From contig CM034107.1 in NCBI GenBank assembly GCA_019914945.1, positions 8,928,001 through 8,992,000 on the forward strand: DNA of 64,000 bases, read 5' to 3'. The position numbers and the translations under genes were made by a program. Within the stretch, counting starts at the first letter, position 1. Every line of letters begins with the position of its first letter. Under the pieces are notes generated by a model. It did not search any database and was not told the origin of the DNA. It saw only the letters and a list, made by a program, of their open reading frames with translations. This DNA comes from Typha latifolia. Taxonomy: Eukaryota; Streptophyta; Magnoliopsida; Poales; Typhaceae. This document shows, in pieces, positions 33,702-46,113 of this stretch.

Positions 33702-34260
33702 TGTTACAAACTACATATGGAATAATTCATTCGTAGGATGATCTTGAGATTGAGGGGTAGTAATATTAGAAGTTAGGGTTCTAATAGCTTTAGAATGAAG
33801 TCAATCAGAGATCTGGATTGAAAGTTATGACTAAAATAGTGGAGCAAGGTCAAATAGGGCAGAACGGTAATTAATTAACGTTACGGCGGTCGTCGGAGGG
33901 TGGTGGACGGCCAAGGGTGGTGGTGGACGGCTGTAAGATAGGATTGCTGGTGGTGGTGGATGGCTAGGGTTTGGAAAGACGGGATGCTTCTACGGCTATG
34001 ATCTACTTCTAGAAAAATAAAGTGATCTAACGGCTATGATAAAAGATAAAGACGATAAGAAATATTTGGCTAAACTCAAATTCATTCCATGATTATTATC
34101 AACACATGTCCATTTCTATTTATAGGAGTAAAAATCCCTAGCAGATTGGATCCACATGCGGATTATTCGATTTATTTAAAATTCAAAATAATAAGATAAA
34201 ACTAAGTAACTAATTTGACTCGACTTGACTCGACTTAATCCATATGGTCAGATCGTAACA
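33702..34260 (-). mobile_element. Solo LTR, same family as 10572-11146
   Basis: The block runs from TGTTACAAAC to CAGATCGTAACA with ACAAG before and ATAAG after (one-mismatch duplication). Its middle (TAGTGGAGCAAGGTCAA, GTCGTCGGAGGGTGG, CACATGCGGATTAT) matches the solo LTR at 10572-11146 closely. There is no adjoining internal region. Confidence 0.78.
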
Positions 34261-35040
34261 ATAAGTACATTGACAGCTGCCCCAACTTTAATTGAGAGGA
34301 GGATACTAAAATGATTGACCTAGTATCATAAACTTACACTAATCTAAATCAAATTAGATATGTCAAACTTAGATTAAAGAAGATTGTATTGTGAAAAGAT
34401 GGATAGATAGAATAACTTAGACCTAGTTTTCTTATCGATGATGAATGAGAGAAAGACAGAGGACGATGATGGGGGAGATCAATCCTTGTGAGGCCTAAGT
34501 GGGATGTGTTTGCGCTTCTTGCTACCGAAGAAGGGATTCGGATGTGGAGAAGAAATTTGGAGCAATTTGAGCTTCTAGTCGCCAAATTAAGTGTTTTGGT
34601 GGTTTACAATTTGAGGAAAGATGGAGAAGATGACTTAAGAAGAAAACTCAAGATATTTTAACATTTCCCACTAGAGAGGGAGAGAATTAAAAAATAAATA
34701 ACATTGTAATGGTTATGACCTGCATTTAATATAAGAAAATATTCTAAATGGTGCAAGGGTAATTTTGATATTTAAAAAAAATTGAGTGAAATTGTAAAGA
34801 TAAACTAAAATGGTAGTAGTGCAAAAACATAATTATATTAGTTTATGGTGCAAATCTGTTATTGTTAGTAAGAATTTACTAACCGTAACAGATCCACAAC
34901 TCACAAATGCATTCAAAAGTAAGGAGGAGTAAAGGAGACACCAATTCTACTGAATTTGTTGTCTTCTCCACTAAGCGAGAAAGCTATTTCATTACTTGGT
35001 CCCCAAGGTCAATTCAAGACAGAGTAGTATTCATACTCTC
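34261..35040. other. Intergenic, no gene
   Basis: An open frame on the minus strand at 34349-34585 does not resemble a known protein. The remainder is AT-rich. Confidence 0.35.
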
Positions 35041-35045
35041 ACCTC

Positions 35046-35047
<2 letters not shown>

Positions 35048-35117
<70 letters not shown>
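35048..35117. repeat. (CT)n microsatellite, about 35 units
   Basis: An uninterrupted CT dinucleotide run of about 70 bp within the 3' LTR or flank of the minus-strand chromovirus relic. Confidence 0.98.
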
Positions 35118-35118
<1 letters not shown>

Positions 35119-35264
35119 TTAACCAACTGCCATGAGCGGATAGCGACATCTAACAATTCCTCACGTTCTAACCACATGGAAACTAAGGACTCAAGTGGAA
35201 ATAAAAATAGGACTCAAGTGAAAATAATCTATCTTCGCCAAAATCATCTTCAAATTCTGTTAGG

Positions 35265-36640
35265 TCATGACATATTGCCCTCCTCTTCAGAGATCCTTGA
35301 CCTCAAGGATCAAGCGCCAAAAATTAGCGAAGCAAGGTGTGGTAGTCCTCCCAAGTTGCTTCCTCCTTCGACGAATTTCTCCACTTAACTAGAATTTCGG
35401 TGATTGCTTGATCTCCTCGTCGTATCATGCATCGGTTGGAGAATCTTTTAGGATGTAAAAGAGATTCACCATCAGAGTCAACTAGTGGAAGAGATGGCTG
35501 TGGGTGTATTGCTGGGCCCAAGTGTTTCTTTAGTTTAGAAACATGGAGGACATTATGAATTTTTAAAGTTGGAGGGAGTTGTAGATTGTAAGCAACCTTG
35601 CCAATACAATCAATAATTTGAAAAGGCCCATAGAATTTTGTTGCTAATTTTAACTAGCTCCTGATTTCGACAAAGGATTTCCTATATAGTTGTAATCTTA
35701 GGTAAACCTTGTCTCCCACAACAAATTTCCTTTCCTATCTGTGGAGGAGGATAACCAGATAGTGCCTGAAAAGGGGAGATTTGCAGACTAGTGTGGTAGT
35801 TAGTGTTGAACCACAACTCGGCAAGGGATACCCACTGATTCCATTTTTTTGGCTTTGAATTTGTCACACATCTCAAGTATGATTCAAGGCAGACATTTAC
35901 CCTTTCTGTTTACCCATTCGCTTGTCGGTGGATGTAGAAAACTGCAAAGTAGTAACCAATTTGTTGAAAATTGCTTTCCAAAAAGAGCTGATGAAGACAA
36001 AACCTCTATCACTAACAATGCTCTCGAGTAAGCCGTGCAATTTATAAATATTATCTAGGAAGAGTGTAGCCATCTGAGGAGCTGTGAAAGGGTGAGTAAT
36101 AAAGAAGAAATGTGAGTATTTGCTCAATCGGTCAATAACAACCAAAATCACATCTTTCCCCTCTTTCCCCTCTAATTTAGGCAAACCCTCTATAAAGTCC
36201 ATGGAATATTAGTCCAAAATTTGGTCGGTATGGGAAGAGGTTGTGTAGGGTGGGTTTGCTCATGCTTGTGTTTTTGACACACATCACAAACTTTGATAAG
36301 TCAATAACCATTCTTTTGAGGCCTGGCCAAAAGAAAAGTTGTTTCAGGCAGTGATATGTAGCTTGTTGACCTGAATGTCAGTGGTAGCTCCAAGATAAAT
36401 TATATTTGTGTACTTGATAATACTTTGTGATAATGAGAAGTCATTATATGGAGAAGTGATAGCAAGCTTAGGGAGAAGGGATGCCAAACTATCATCTTCA
36501 TAAGATGTCATTAAAGTAGTAAGGAAGGAAAGGAAACTTGTATTTACCGTAGATAAGGAAGGAAAAGAAGAATCCATTGGATATATAAAATTTTGCAAAT
36601 GATCTTATAGGGATATCGATCCCTAGTCACATAGTAGTTC
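35265..36640 (-). pseudogene. Ty3/gypsy chromovirus pol relic (integrase and chromodomain)
   Basis: On the minus strand, from high to low coordinates: a connector with YLGATTDIQVNKLHITA (36344-36598), the zinc-finger end CDVCQKHKHEQTHP (about 36250-36290), the integrase core MDFIEGLPKL, then VVIDRLSKYSHF and SDRGFVFISSFW (36202-35950), the later core NQWVSLAELWFNTNYHT (about 35840), and a chromodomain with ILVKWRNSSKEEATWEDY (35324-35521). Integrase inserts the cDNA copy, and the chromodomain steers it to particular chromatin. Frameshifts and stops break the frame. The RT and gag parts are missing. Confidence 0.85.
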
Positions 36641-36929
36641 TTTTGCTTTTATAATAGTGTTTGTTTATCATAATTTGATCTTCCTTTGAGATAGAGATGG
36701 AATTATACTTTCTTCATGCTGGTGAAAATTGTTGTCTCGTTGGCTTACCATCTCAATTACTCTGAAATATAAATTCCAAGTATTCAAACATGCACTTTCC
36801 CAAGCTTGCACTACTCATCCTTTCTGTTGCACTTCTACCCTCTCATTGTGTGTGTATGAATATAGTCTTACCAACAAATACTTTATAAATATTCTATGAA
36901 AATGATAATGTGTTGTCATCCTATCCACT

Positions 36930-39650
36930 GCTTTTTTTTAAAGGGTAACCAAGCAACAGTCTCTCACAAAACCCCAAGAGAAGTGGCTATCATACATTGG
37001 AAGAATAAATAGGAAACAGTCTTGGCTTCAAGGGAATATACAGAAAAATTTACATCAGCCATGAGCCCGATTTCATTAAGGTAAGACTTATTAGCAGCCT
37101 AGCACAAGCAAGCTTCTAAATAGAACTTATGATTTTGAGAGGGAATGTAAAGCGACCAAATATTTTTTCCAACCAGCCTAGGTATCCTCAAGACCATTGG
37201 GGTTGCAAATAAAATGATAAGTACTTTTTAAAGGTCGCAACACTAATCGGATGGAGCTTTCAAATCCAAAAATCCTTTTGATCATGAAGATAACATGGTA
37301 ATATTTAGGATAAGACCCGTGAGTCAAAATTGAAGTAGCGAAAATGAGCTCAAAGCCCTACTAACCACCTTTGATCAAGTTCAAAACTTTCCTCACGGTG
37401 GCAAAATAATTCATATTGACAAGGGTAAGCCATTTGTCTAAGGGAATCGTAATGATACAAAGGTCTCTACAAATGTTAGTACACTTACTATTATGAATAA
37501 TTTCAATCATGGCACCTCTAATTTCCTACATCGTGGCCAGAGTAAGGCACCAGGACCAAGAACAACATTCATACTTTTTGTTAAACTAGGGATGTGGATT
37601 CCTATAGCAGGTCGGGATGGACCTAACCTAGGTATCTCCAATTCTATTAAGAACCTTGACCACATTCTTAGCCATTAATGCATAGCAAACTATTTCAAGT
37701 TTCTAATAGCCATGCGAGCTTCCATCTTAGGGCTAGTGATCTTATCTCAACCAACCAACCAAATGAAGCCCACAGCTGGAGGAACACTTTTCACAAAGAA
37801 ATTTGCAAGAAAATTTTGAAATGTGATTAACAACAGCAAAAGACTCCAAGTTGAGGACATTAAGTGTACTAGCACTAATCTCAAGATAGTATTAACAAGT
37901 GTAACACACTGCTTGTTAAGAGTATCCCTTTTCCAGCCCACGAGTTTTGACTCAATTGGTGGGAAGAACTCCATGACCTTTTTTTACCAGTCTAGAGGGA
38001 GAGACTCTAGAGCCAAGGTATTTAAATAAAAAAATCCCTAGTTTCATATTAAGAATTCTTAGGAAAGTAGTGCGGCTAGAAATAGGAATCTTATTAGAAA
38101 AATAAACTTTAGATTTAGTCTTATTAATTCTCAGATTAGTGATTTTTCATATTTTTCAAGAATAAAAAATTGTATACAAGAAAGATCACACGCTTTGACC
38201 ATCAACAGTAGATTATCAACATATATCATATGGTTGATATGCATCTTAGCTGAGAGCTAGAGAGGAGAAAGGCTCCCAGTAGAAACAACCTCTTGCATAT
38301 AATTGGAAAAAAATTTTCATGAGCCATTTCATGAGCTATTTCATGAGCCAGAGTCATATTGTCATGAATATGCCTACCTACAATACAAGCAATTGCTTAG
38401 AACTTATCATCTCAGACATAAGCTGTTTGATCCTATCATCTATAGAAGTCTATAATCTTGATTGGATCCTAGCTCTAGCTCATGAAGTTAAGTGTGAACC
38501 CAAAAATTAGTAAGAGTAGTAGTAGATTGAAAATAAATAAGAGAACTGACAAGATTAAGATCAATAGTGTCCTAATAATGTCTATAGAAGTCAGTTTAAA
38601 ACCCATTGAGTCTAAGGGAAATGGACCATAAGGCATTTTTCACCTTATCAATGGTGAACTGCCTAAGCAAATTATCATTATAGCAGGTAGGAATAGAAGG
38701 GAACTCCGACTGTCATCTAGAGTATGTAGAATTCTGACATCCTTACACTAGAGCTCCCAATAAAATTCACAAAAGCATCATGAATAACCTAACCCTAGAC
38801 ACTACCAAAATCATCATGCAAAGTAATATACATGATAAAATTTATGTATCTCCTAATCTTAGTGGACAAATGGAAAAATCTTGCATTTAAATCACCATCA
38901 TCCAACTAATTTATCTAAGATTTACTATGCCATTCTTGATTAATCTAACGAAGAAGAGCCACATGTTTATGATTTAGAATAGTAAGCTTAAGACTATCAT
39001 TATCTGAAAGGGGTGGGCTACACTCTTTTCCTTCGAAGTTTACAATTCCAACCTTTACATTATCCAACCAAACTCTAGATGGCCCAATTAGGTTTTATTC
39101 CATCTAGAGACTACTTTTTGGACATGATAAAGCTTATCCATGAAACTATGCAGGGAAGAGGTAGCCAAAAACCTAAGGTGATTCCATAAGTCCTCTCTTA
39201 ATGATGAACTTTTAAATAATCAAACCAAAACCATTCAAAACAAAAAATGGACAACTGCAAGATCGCCAGTCAAATTAAAGATGCAATTAAATTTATTGAG
39301 TGAAATCCAAGGTAGATCGGTAGACATATGGCTTAGCTCATACCATAACTAGCTCATAAGCAAGACAGTAGTATATGCATAAAACACTAAGAGAAGACAT
39401 AGTTTGATACCTGACAATGTAACAACCGCATGCATAACTTGGGTAGAGGAAGAGAGAATAGAGACCTACACCGAGTTGGACTGCCAACAAAATATTATAT
39501 CACATGCTTCTTTGGTACCTAGAACATATGATCTACTCCACTCTAGCCTAATCCCATGCAAAATCCATTGGAGTGAGAACTACCCACATGAGTTTCCATA
39601 AGTGAGAAAATATTAGGAGAATAAGATATAAGAAGCTTAAAAGAAAAGTC
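36930..39650 (-). pseudogene. L1-type LINE ORF2 relic
   Basis: Minus-strand remnants of the endonuclease/reverse transcriptase of a plant L1 LINE. Near 38212-38223 the RT catalytic YADD reads YVDN (context HMIYVDNLLLM). At 37974-37850 the downstream SKLVGWKRDTLNK and VTLVNTIL match the conserved part after the RT palm. Near 39600 FLMETHVGSSHSN resembles the endonuclease start. Stops are frequent throughout. The 3' end is probably the T-run at about 36931 on the plus strand (poly-A tail of the minus copy). Confidence 0.8.
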
Positions 39651-39699
39651 TGGCTCTCCCTTTAGTAGGACCTCTAATGTCCTAGGACATAACACACAT

Positions 39700-41900
39700 T
39701 AATCAACCATTGGAGAGTTGGCAGCATGCTCACTAGAAGATGAGGCTTCTTCGTTTGGGATCTTCTCTTCTTGCTTGTTGGTCGCAAGCTTCTTTCATTT
39801 TCCTTGGTGTGGCTTCAACTTGGTAGTCATCTTGACCAAAGACGTGGGATTGAGCATCTTCCTTTATCGGGCGGACTTTACCCTAGGAGATGGTCACAGA
39901 TCCAAGTCAGGAGGTTTCTCTAAAATGTCAACACCTTCCATTGCAACTAGAACTAAGGCACGAGGGATATCCATAAATGCTACAGCCACCATCTCCTCAT
40001 AGTTCGGACCTCCATTAGGGTTAGGAGGTAAATGACGAAGAATAGAGAGGTGAGGGAGGAAGTGAAAACCCAGTCCAAGCCCAAAAGAGGTCTTAGGCAC
40101 AACCAGGGGAGGATGGTTCAAGTGAGAGGAAAGAAAAGCAGAAGAAGAAAGGGGAAGATGGTTGCTTGGGAGGGGCAAGGAAGATTAGATGAAGGGATAG
40201 GAGTTAGAAGTAATGGAAGGTGATATGGAAGAGACATTTAGTCAAAAAGTACCATTATTCTTTCGACCAACCATGTGGATGGGATGGAGGGGTAGACTTG
40301 AGGTGACAATTAGGAGGGGATTTCCAATGGGAGCAAAGGCATGAGTGATACCATAGTTAGGGAACCATGTTGATGTGTTGGATTCTCCTCCATTAGATAT
40401 AGGTGAGTATCCAACAAGATTTGCCTAGGAGAAGGTTCAACGGTTAGATTAATGTGACTATGAGCCAAATGATTCTACATGGTGGGTGAGGCTATAGGTA
40501 AGGCACTAAGAGTGAGTGGCATGACAGGCGAGGCTTTAGAGGGATTGATAACTGCTTTAATGGCAGTAGGCAAAAGAAAGGAATAAGTAACCATTGAATC
40601 AAGGTGCACATTCAAATAGCAAGATACATCCCCCCTCCCGCCACATTTGAACTTACTGTGGGGAGGGATGTGTGGAAGGCGAGTCCGCGAGGTTAGATTG
40701 TAAGGTATCTTGCTCACTTGCCAAGGTCACCTCACTAGTGAGAGATTAATAATGGTACCGATAGGAGTAGTAAACTTATCGTCATCAAGGTCCTATCTGG
40801 GCGGAGTCGGAGAACACACATCGTTGACTGCGACTATAAATAATACCACCCCTGACGACGATGACGCTGGCCTTTTTCTTGAACACAGATCGAGACACCA
40901 AAGTGCTCACTTTTTTGCGGCGGAGGAAGTAGCGACAAAGATGAGAACATCTTTGCCTATATCTCCTTAGGCTGAGGAAATAGCGGTAGAGACCGCACTT
41001 AACCACAATGAGAGAAATATTCACAAGCGATGGCCTGCCATATTTGTTCTCCTAGAGGACTGACTAAGATGGCTTGCTTTAGTGGCTTGGTTAAGTCTAT
41101 TTCCACATAGACATTGGCAAAATGGCCACGACTTCTAGGTAAGGTGTCATTGTCAATCTTGATCGAGTACCCTAGATTCAATGTTAAGATCATGTAGCCA
41201 ATATTTTACTAGCAGCCCAATCAATTGAACTCAGATTAAGGCCGAAAAGATTTCCTTAGATAAGAGTTAGAAATTGGGGTGCCATATAATCACATTAAGA
41301 ACCAAGCACTAAAAGGTCCATGGCCCCCTAGCAAGGACATTTATTGTATCTCCTTCAAGTAAAAGTTTAAAAGTAAAGAAACTAGAGGCCATGTCTATTG
41401 CCAGAAGAGTGACCGTCGATTTCCATCTTCTGGCAGTCTCCTAAATAAGATATAAGAGATGATGTCTTCCAAGGAACATACCTATCAAGCTAAATCTCCA
41501 TTTAGATACACTTTCCATCAGCCGTTCAAGGTTCATGGTGGTCTCAGAGGAGGAAGCAACTTGGATTTGTTGTAGAACATAACCATATGATGTGGTTGAG
41601 TCCTGAACAGTAGCTATGGATCTAGAAGCTTCGAAGAGTTGAGCCCAGGAGGAGGGAGGACCCATGTTTCTAGAATTTGACACCTTTATCGAAGTGTCTC
41701 TAAAGACTTCAGCAACCATGGTCAGTGCTAGAGTATCACCATTAACTATAGGAATCTGGTTTGGTGGGTCAGGAGGATCACGGGGAATATTAATGGCACG
41801 TGAAGAGGAAAGAGTTGACACTGACAATAGTTGGTCTCTCGTAACTCCTCCCTTTTCCATCTTCTCCAACATAGTTAGTCCTCTTAATTACGAGACAAAT
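39700..41900 (-). pseudogene. L1-type LINE ORF1 relic
   Basis: The ORF1 (RNA-binding, gag-like) part precedes ORF2 on the minus strand. Residues SWAQLFEASRS (about 41630) mark the N-terminal region. TLPRSRGHFANVYVEIDLTK followed by CEYFSHCG (41130-41000) is the segment leading into the CCHC zinc knuckle in plant L1 ORF1 proteins. Only fragments remain open, for example 41441-41872. The element's 5' end is near 41900. Confidence 0.75.
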
Positions 41901-42670
41901 GGGCCATAATCCCCCATCTCTACAATTTTCACATAATTTCTCACCATACTCTAGTACTAATAGAGTTGAACCTCAGTCTAGGGCTTCAAAATTTTCACCT
42001 TTTACTACTAGTCAAATAATAGTTGAAAATATTTGGGATTGATAAAAATAATAAAAAATATTGAAAAGTTACTCGTTACCTAAATCCTCCTTTCCTAATT
42101 AAACTAATGCAAGCTTTTAATAGAAATGCTAAAAATCCTCTCATTTGGTCGAAGAATTAGGAATCCTTATTAATGGTTTATAGCCAAAACATCACCTAAA
42201 TCTAGTGTAACTAATATCATGGAAATAATTCCTATATTATTACTAATACCATAGATACCAGAACCCTAATCCTTACTTTCCTATTCCAACTTTAAGTTGG
42301 AATATGGAAGAAGATATTTAACCATATTTAAGATTAACATAGATATTTACCAACATACCCTGAAAAATAAGGAGCAACACTCTTTTAAAAGCATCAAGAG
42401 TATTTTTGCTATTTGACCTTAATCCTACTTCTTATTTTCTATTTTCAATAACCTTTCTATTCAAGGATAACGCTCCTCTAAACCATAAATAAGAAATAAG
42501 TATAATATTTTTAATGATTTAACTTATTCTTCAACAAAACGAGTATGAGTCCATTGCCCACCTTCATCTAGCTCAGGCTCGATTTTGGCCAGGATCATAT
42601 ATGCTCAGACTACAAATCGCTACTTAAAGTGAGCATGGAATTCCACGTCAAAGAGATGATTTCGTCCTTT
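41901..42670. other. AT-rich intergenic DNA
   Basis: No gene or clear repeat. It separates the LINE 5' end from the 3' flank of the small minus-strand gene. Confidence 0.4.
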
Positions 42671-43034
42671 ATCCCCAGCTGCGTCTTCAAACTTAATTAT
42701 CATCTGTAGACAACTTGGGTTGCAAAACTTGCAACTACTTTTACTTCTAGCGATATATATTGAGCTTAACATTACTTAATTAATGCAATATCACACACAT
42801 TTTATTTATATTAATACGTAATACATTACTAGAGAGAGAGAGAGACAGAGAGAGAGAGAGTAGCCCCAACTGCTTCAAACTTAATTATCGTCAGTAGACA
42901 ACTTGGGTTGCAAAAACATGCGACGAATTTCACTTGTATCGATAGATATTGAGCTTAACGTTACTTAATACACTCTTTCTATATTCAATACGTAATACAT
43001 TAATGGAGAGAGAGATAGAGATAGAGAGAGAGTA
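42671..43034. repeat. About 190-bp tandem duplication with GA microsatellites
   Basis: The two copies start at about 42671 and 42862. Both contain GTAGACAACTTGGGTTGCAA, then GATATTGAGCTTAAC, then AATACGTAATACATTA, and end in a GA run (42831-42860 and 43005-43032). It lies just downstream of the stop codon of the minus-strand gene and is probably part of its 3' flank. Confidence 0.85.
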
Positions 43035-43112
43035 GCATGATATTTATTTATATTAAGTCTCAAATATTGGCTAGCTAACTTTAAAGTGATCATGCATGCA
43101 TGTCTCCAGCTT

Positions 43113-43352
43113 TTAGGCTGCAGCTGCAGCCTTCATTAACAGGAGCTTCTGAAAGTCCAACATCTTGTGCCTGCGCTGGATGAACTCACTAACTTCCATG
43201 TCCACGTCTGCGTTCTTCGCGTCTACAATCTGTTCGACGTCGCCGGCGGTGTCGAAATCTTCGTTTTTCGAATTGCTACTCCGCTGATTCCGGAAGCTAT
43301 CATCGTCGTCGAACTTGACGTCCTTTCGCCGAGCTCTGGATCTGTGAGACAT
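43113..43352 (-). CDS. Small hypothetical protein, 79 residues
   Basis: A single open frame, GC-richer than the DNA around it and with varied codon use, suggests real coding. The protein starts MSHRSRARRKDVKFDDDD, a basic then acidic N-terminus. Its middle is rich in Asn, Asp and Glu. The C-terminal part, DVDMEVSEFIQRRHKMLDFQ, is probably helical and followed by KLLLMKAAAAA. The EFI-containing helix loosely recalls the short C-terminal motif of plant DUF761 proteins, but I do not claim membership. There is no signal peptide or membrane segment. The function is unknown. It could be the last exon of a longer gene, though no acceptor was obvious upstream. Confidence 0.6.
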   Translation of the reverse strand: MSHRSRARRKDVKFDDDDSFRNQRSSNSKNEDFDTAGDVEQIVDAKNADVDMEVSEFIQRRHKMLDFQKLLLMKAAAAA

Positions 43353-43359
43353 TGTTTCT

Positions 43360-44150
43360 CTAAGTTGTAGTCTTCTCTTAGAGCAAATGTTTATGTCTTA
43401 TACTCCTTTTGTCGAAGAAGGCATCTTATGCTCCTTTTGTCGATGCTACCAATCTTTTCTTTTTCTCGCTTTCAAGTTCAAAAGATCTCGCATGGAATAT
43501 TTTTGTGCTAACTAGCTCATCATTCAGCGAAGGAGGATTCTTCTGGATATCAGATTAATTTGCATATGCTTTGATAAATATCTTGAAATATACCATAAAA
43601 TCCAGATCTTCTGCAGCTCTGGGTGCAGGAAATTTTCTGCGTTCGATTTCTTGGCATCCCTTTATTGGGTGCTTCATTGCCAAAGTTCCATGCTGCAGCA
43701 AATTCCTACAGCACAATCTCCTTTTTAATGTTAGATCAACTGCACTGTTAACTTCTAGGAGATGCTCGCATGCATACCTAAAGGACTTTTTGAGGACTAA
43801 TTAATAACTATTAATTGGAGAATTTTACCAGACTTGTGGTTCTGAAGTGTAGAAGGAATATATTCAAGTTGAAATTGGTCATTTTCACTGTCAGCCTCTC
43901 TAAAGTTCTACATGCTTTTGGGGAGTTAGGTCCACAATTCTGATGCATTCTGGAAATTAAAATGGTGTTTCTGAAAGATTCTTAATCATGACCATGATTT
44001 TATACAGTTTAATATCAATTTTTGTGACAGATATTATGCATTATTAGTAGTATATGTTTGTTTTAAAGGTTGATTTAGAGGAGGCTTAGATTATTTTCAT
44101 TAATTTTGAAATTCCACGTAAGTAAAACTAGAATTCGAAAATAAAATATA
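43360..44150. other. Upstream flank of the small gene, no further gene
   Basis: A direct repeat of CTCCTTTTGTCGA occurs near 43402 and 43431. No other coding frame is convincing. Confidence 0.4.
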
Positions 44151-45120
44151 AACGCCACCCTTAGGAGATAAGATCTACCACACATTATTACTAAAATAAT
44201 ATAAAGAATTAAGTGTAAAGAGGTAATTGCAATCACATGAATTTTTACATAGAAAAATTCCTAAAACTAGGATAAAAAATCACGAATTATATCTATGATC
44301 GTTCTAATAATTAATATTAAATGTAATAGTTATAATATAGACTTATAGAATGTTTATCAATCATCATGGCTATATCTGCAAAGACTTGTACTATTTCACG
44401 TGATCAATTCCCAGTAACTTTAGCTTAGAGATTGACACTACCACCTCAATAACTCTGGAGATAAAATTTCACCAAGATTAGAAGGAGATAGGATGCATAG
44501 AAATTGGTTCAACACCTTCTGCCATGTACTCTCAAAAATATAATCTTGATCTCTTTAAAACTTCAAAGTGAAGGCTCTAATGATCTAAAATAGAGGATTA
44601 TGTCTCAAATCCTTATATCCTTCAAAATAAGAACCAACTATTCTATGAAAATTTGTAAAGTGAACTCAGAAAATTTGGGTTCCATACTTGTAAATCAATC
44701 ACACAAGAGAAGTTCGAACTCAGTGTTCACCATTGAAATGCAGCAATGTTCATCACTGTTCATCAACACTATTCATCCATTACTGGCTTTGGCTAATAAA
44801 TCGAATGCTTATTTTTTCAACTTTTTAGGAGTTGGGGCTTTCAATTTATTCCCGTCTCCATCTCCACTAAGAGTAAAAGTTCTTATTGGAGGTAGGATTC
44901 GATCATTTCAAGCGGCTGGGCATAAAAGAGAAATAATGAAAACTCCATTTCTTACTTTGTTTTTCTATTCATCACTATTTATTGGCATTATTCATTCATC
45001 TTTCACTTTAATAATTTTTATCAAATATCTCATAATTTGTACTAAAGCTCTTGTTTGAATAATAATTTACCAATTACATAAGTACAAATAAAATCTTACA
45101 ATCTTCCCTTTTATCAATTT
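44150..45120 (-). mobile_element. Probable Ty1/copia LTR remnant
   Basis: TTTTTACATAGAAAAATTCC, a tract describing CACCTCAATAACTC, and the TGTTCATCACTGTTCATC repeat resemble the untranslated parts of plant copia elements. The layout parallels 9110-9900 and 63425-64000. The 152-residue open frame at 44600-45058 has no recognisable domain and is taken to be incidental. Confidence 0.35.
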
Positions 45121-46113
45121 ATGGTAAAATATAATTTTCTAGAATAAAAATTGTCTACCCATAACAATTATATATTCCAATAGAGCAGATAACAAGCTTT
45201 TATTTGCTATAAATATAACCTGCACTACTTCAACACTCATACTAGGTGAAATTCATGCGAGTATAAAAATAATAAAAACAATAAAAACAATATGATATAT
45301 TCATAGCAAACCACTAAGTGATGTTATACATATATATTTTGTTAGTGCGATATTATTGAAATGACAAATTTGAAGCAAAAACTTATTAAATATGATCTAC
45401 AATCTAGGGTTTTACGTATGATCAAATCATAATACTTATGGGATACTTGTACATCTGAAGAAATTGAAGATTGAAATTAAAAACAAGTCAAATTTAGCAT
45501 TTTGCAGAAAACAATGAAACCAATCCCCTAACTCATTTGAACCATGTAATTTTTCATATCCAGAACATTTAAGAAACATAAGTATGGTGCAAACCAATTT
45601 CAGCTCAATTTGACTAGATCATATAGAATAGCAAAAGAAACTTTAGAAATCTATTCAAACTTAGTAATTTCTTTGGTGAATCTTCTATTTGAATAGAGTT
45701 CGTGTGCTTAGATTTCTACTTACTTCATTGAGTGATTCATGTTGAGTTAAAGACAATCAACGGTAAGTAAAAGCCAAAAGGGAGACATTGAGTGTACCTA
45801 GTTTACAAAGTAGTTGTCAAAATAGAAAGTTCGAGCAAGAGACAATCAGCAGTTGTTTGGAGTACGATAAAAGTGATTATAAAGAATCTTGTATCTATGT
45901 TTGATGGTGAACTAGATTGATCCCAGAGGTTGTAAAAAATCTTGTATCTATGTTTGATGGTTTAATTTTTTTCCTCTCAATTCTTTGTCATGATTCTTTT
46001 TTTTTTTGGAGTTCTTTTTTTTACGTTCTCTACTTTGTTTCAATTTTCTAAGTTTGATTTGGATTTTATTTTCTAGACCTAGTAGGATTCAATTTCTCTA
46101 CTCTGACTCAGAT
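45121..46113. other. AT-rich DNA, no gene
   Basis: A direct repeat (CTTGTATCTATGTTTGATGG) occurs at 45889 and 45941. Nothing else is recognised. Confidence 0.4.

Noticed and set aside
44600..45058. Open frame of 152 codons
   Set aside because: No recognisable domain, AT-biased, and set in copia-like LTR sequence. There is not enough support to call a gene.
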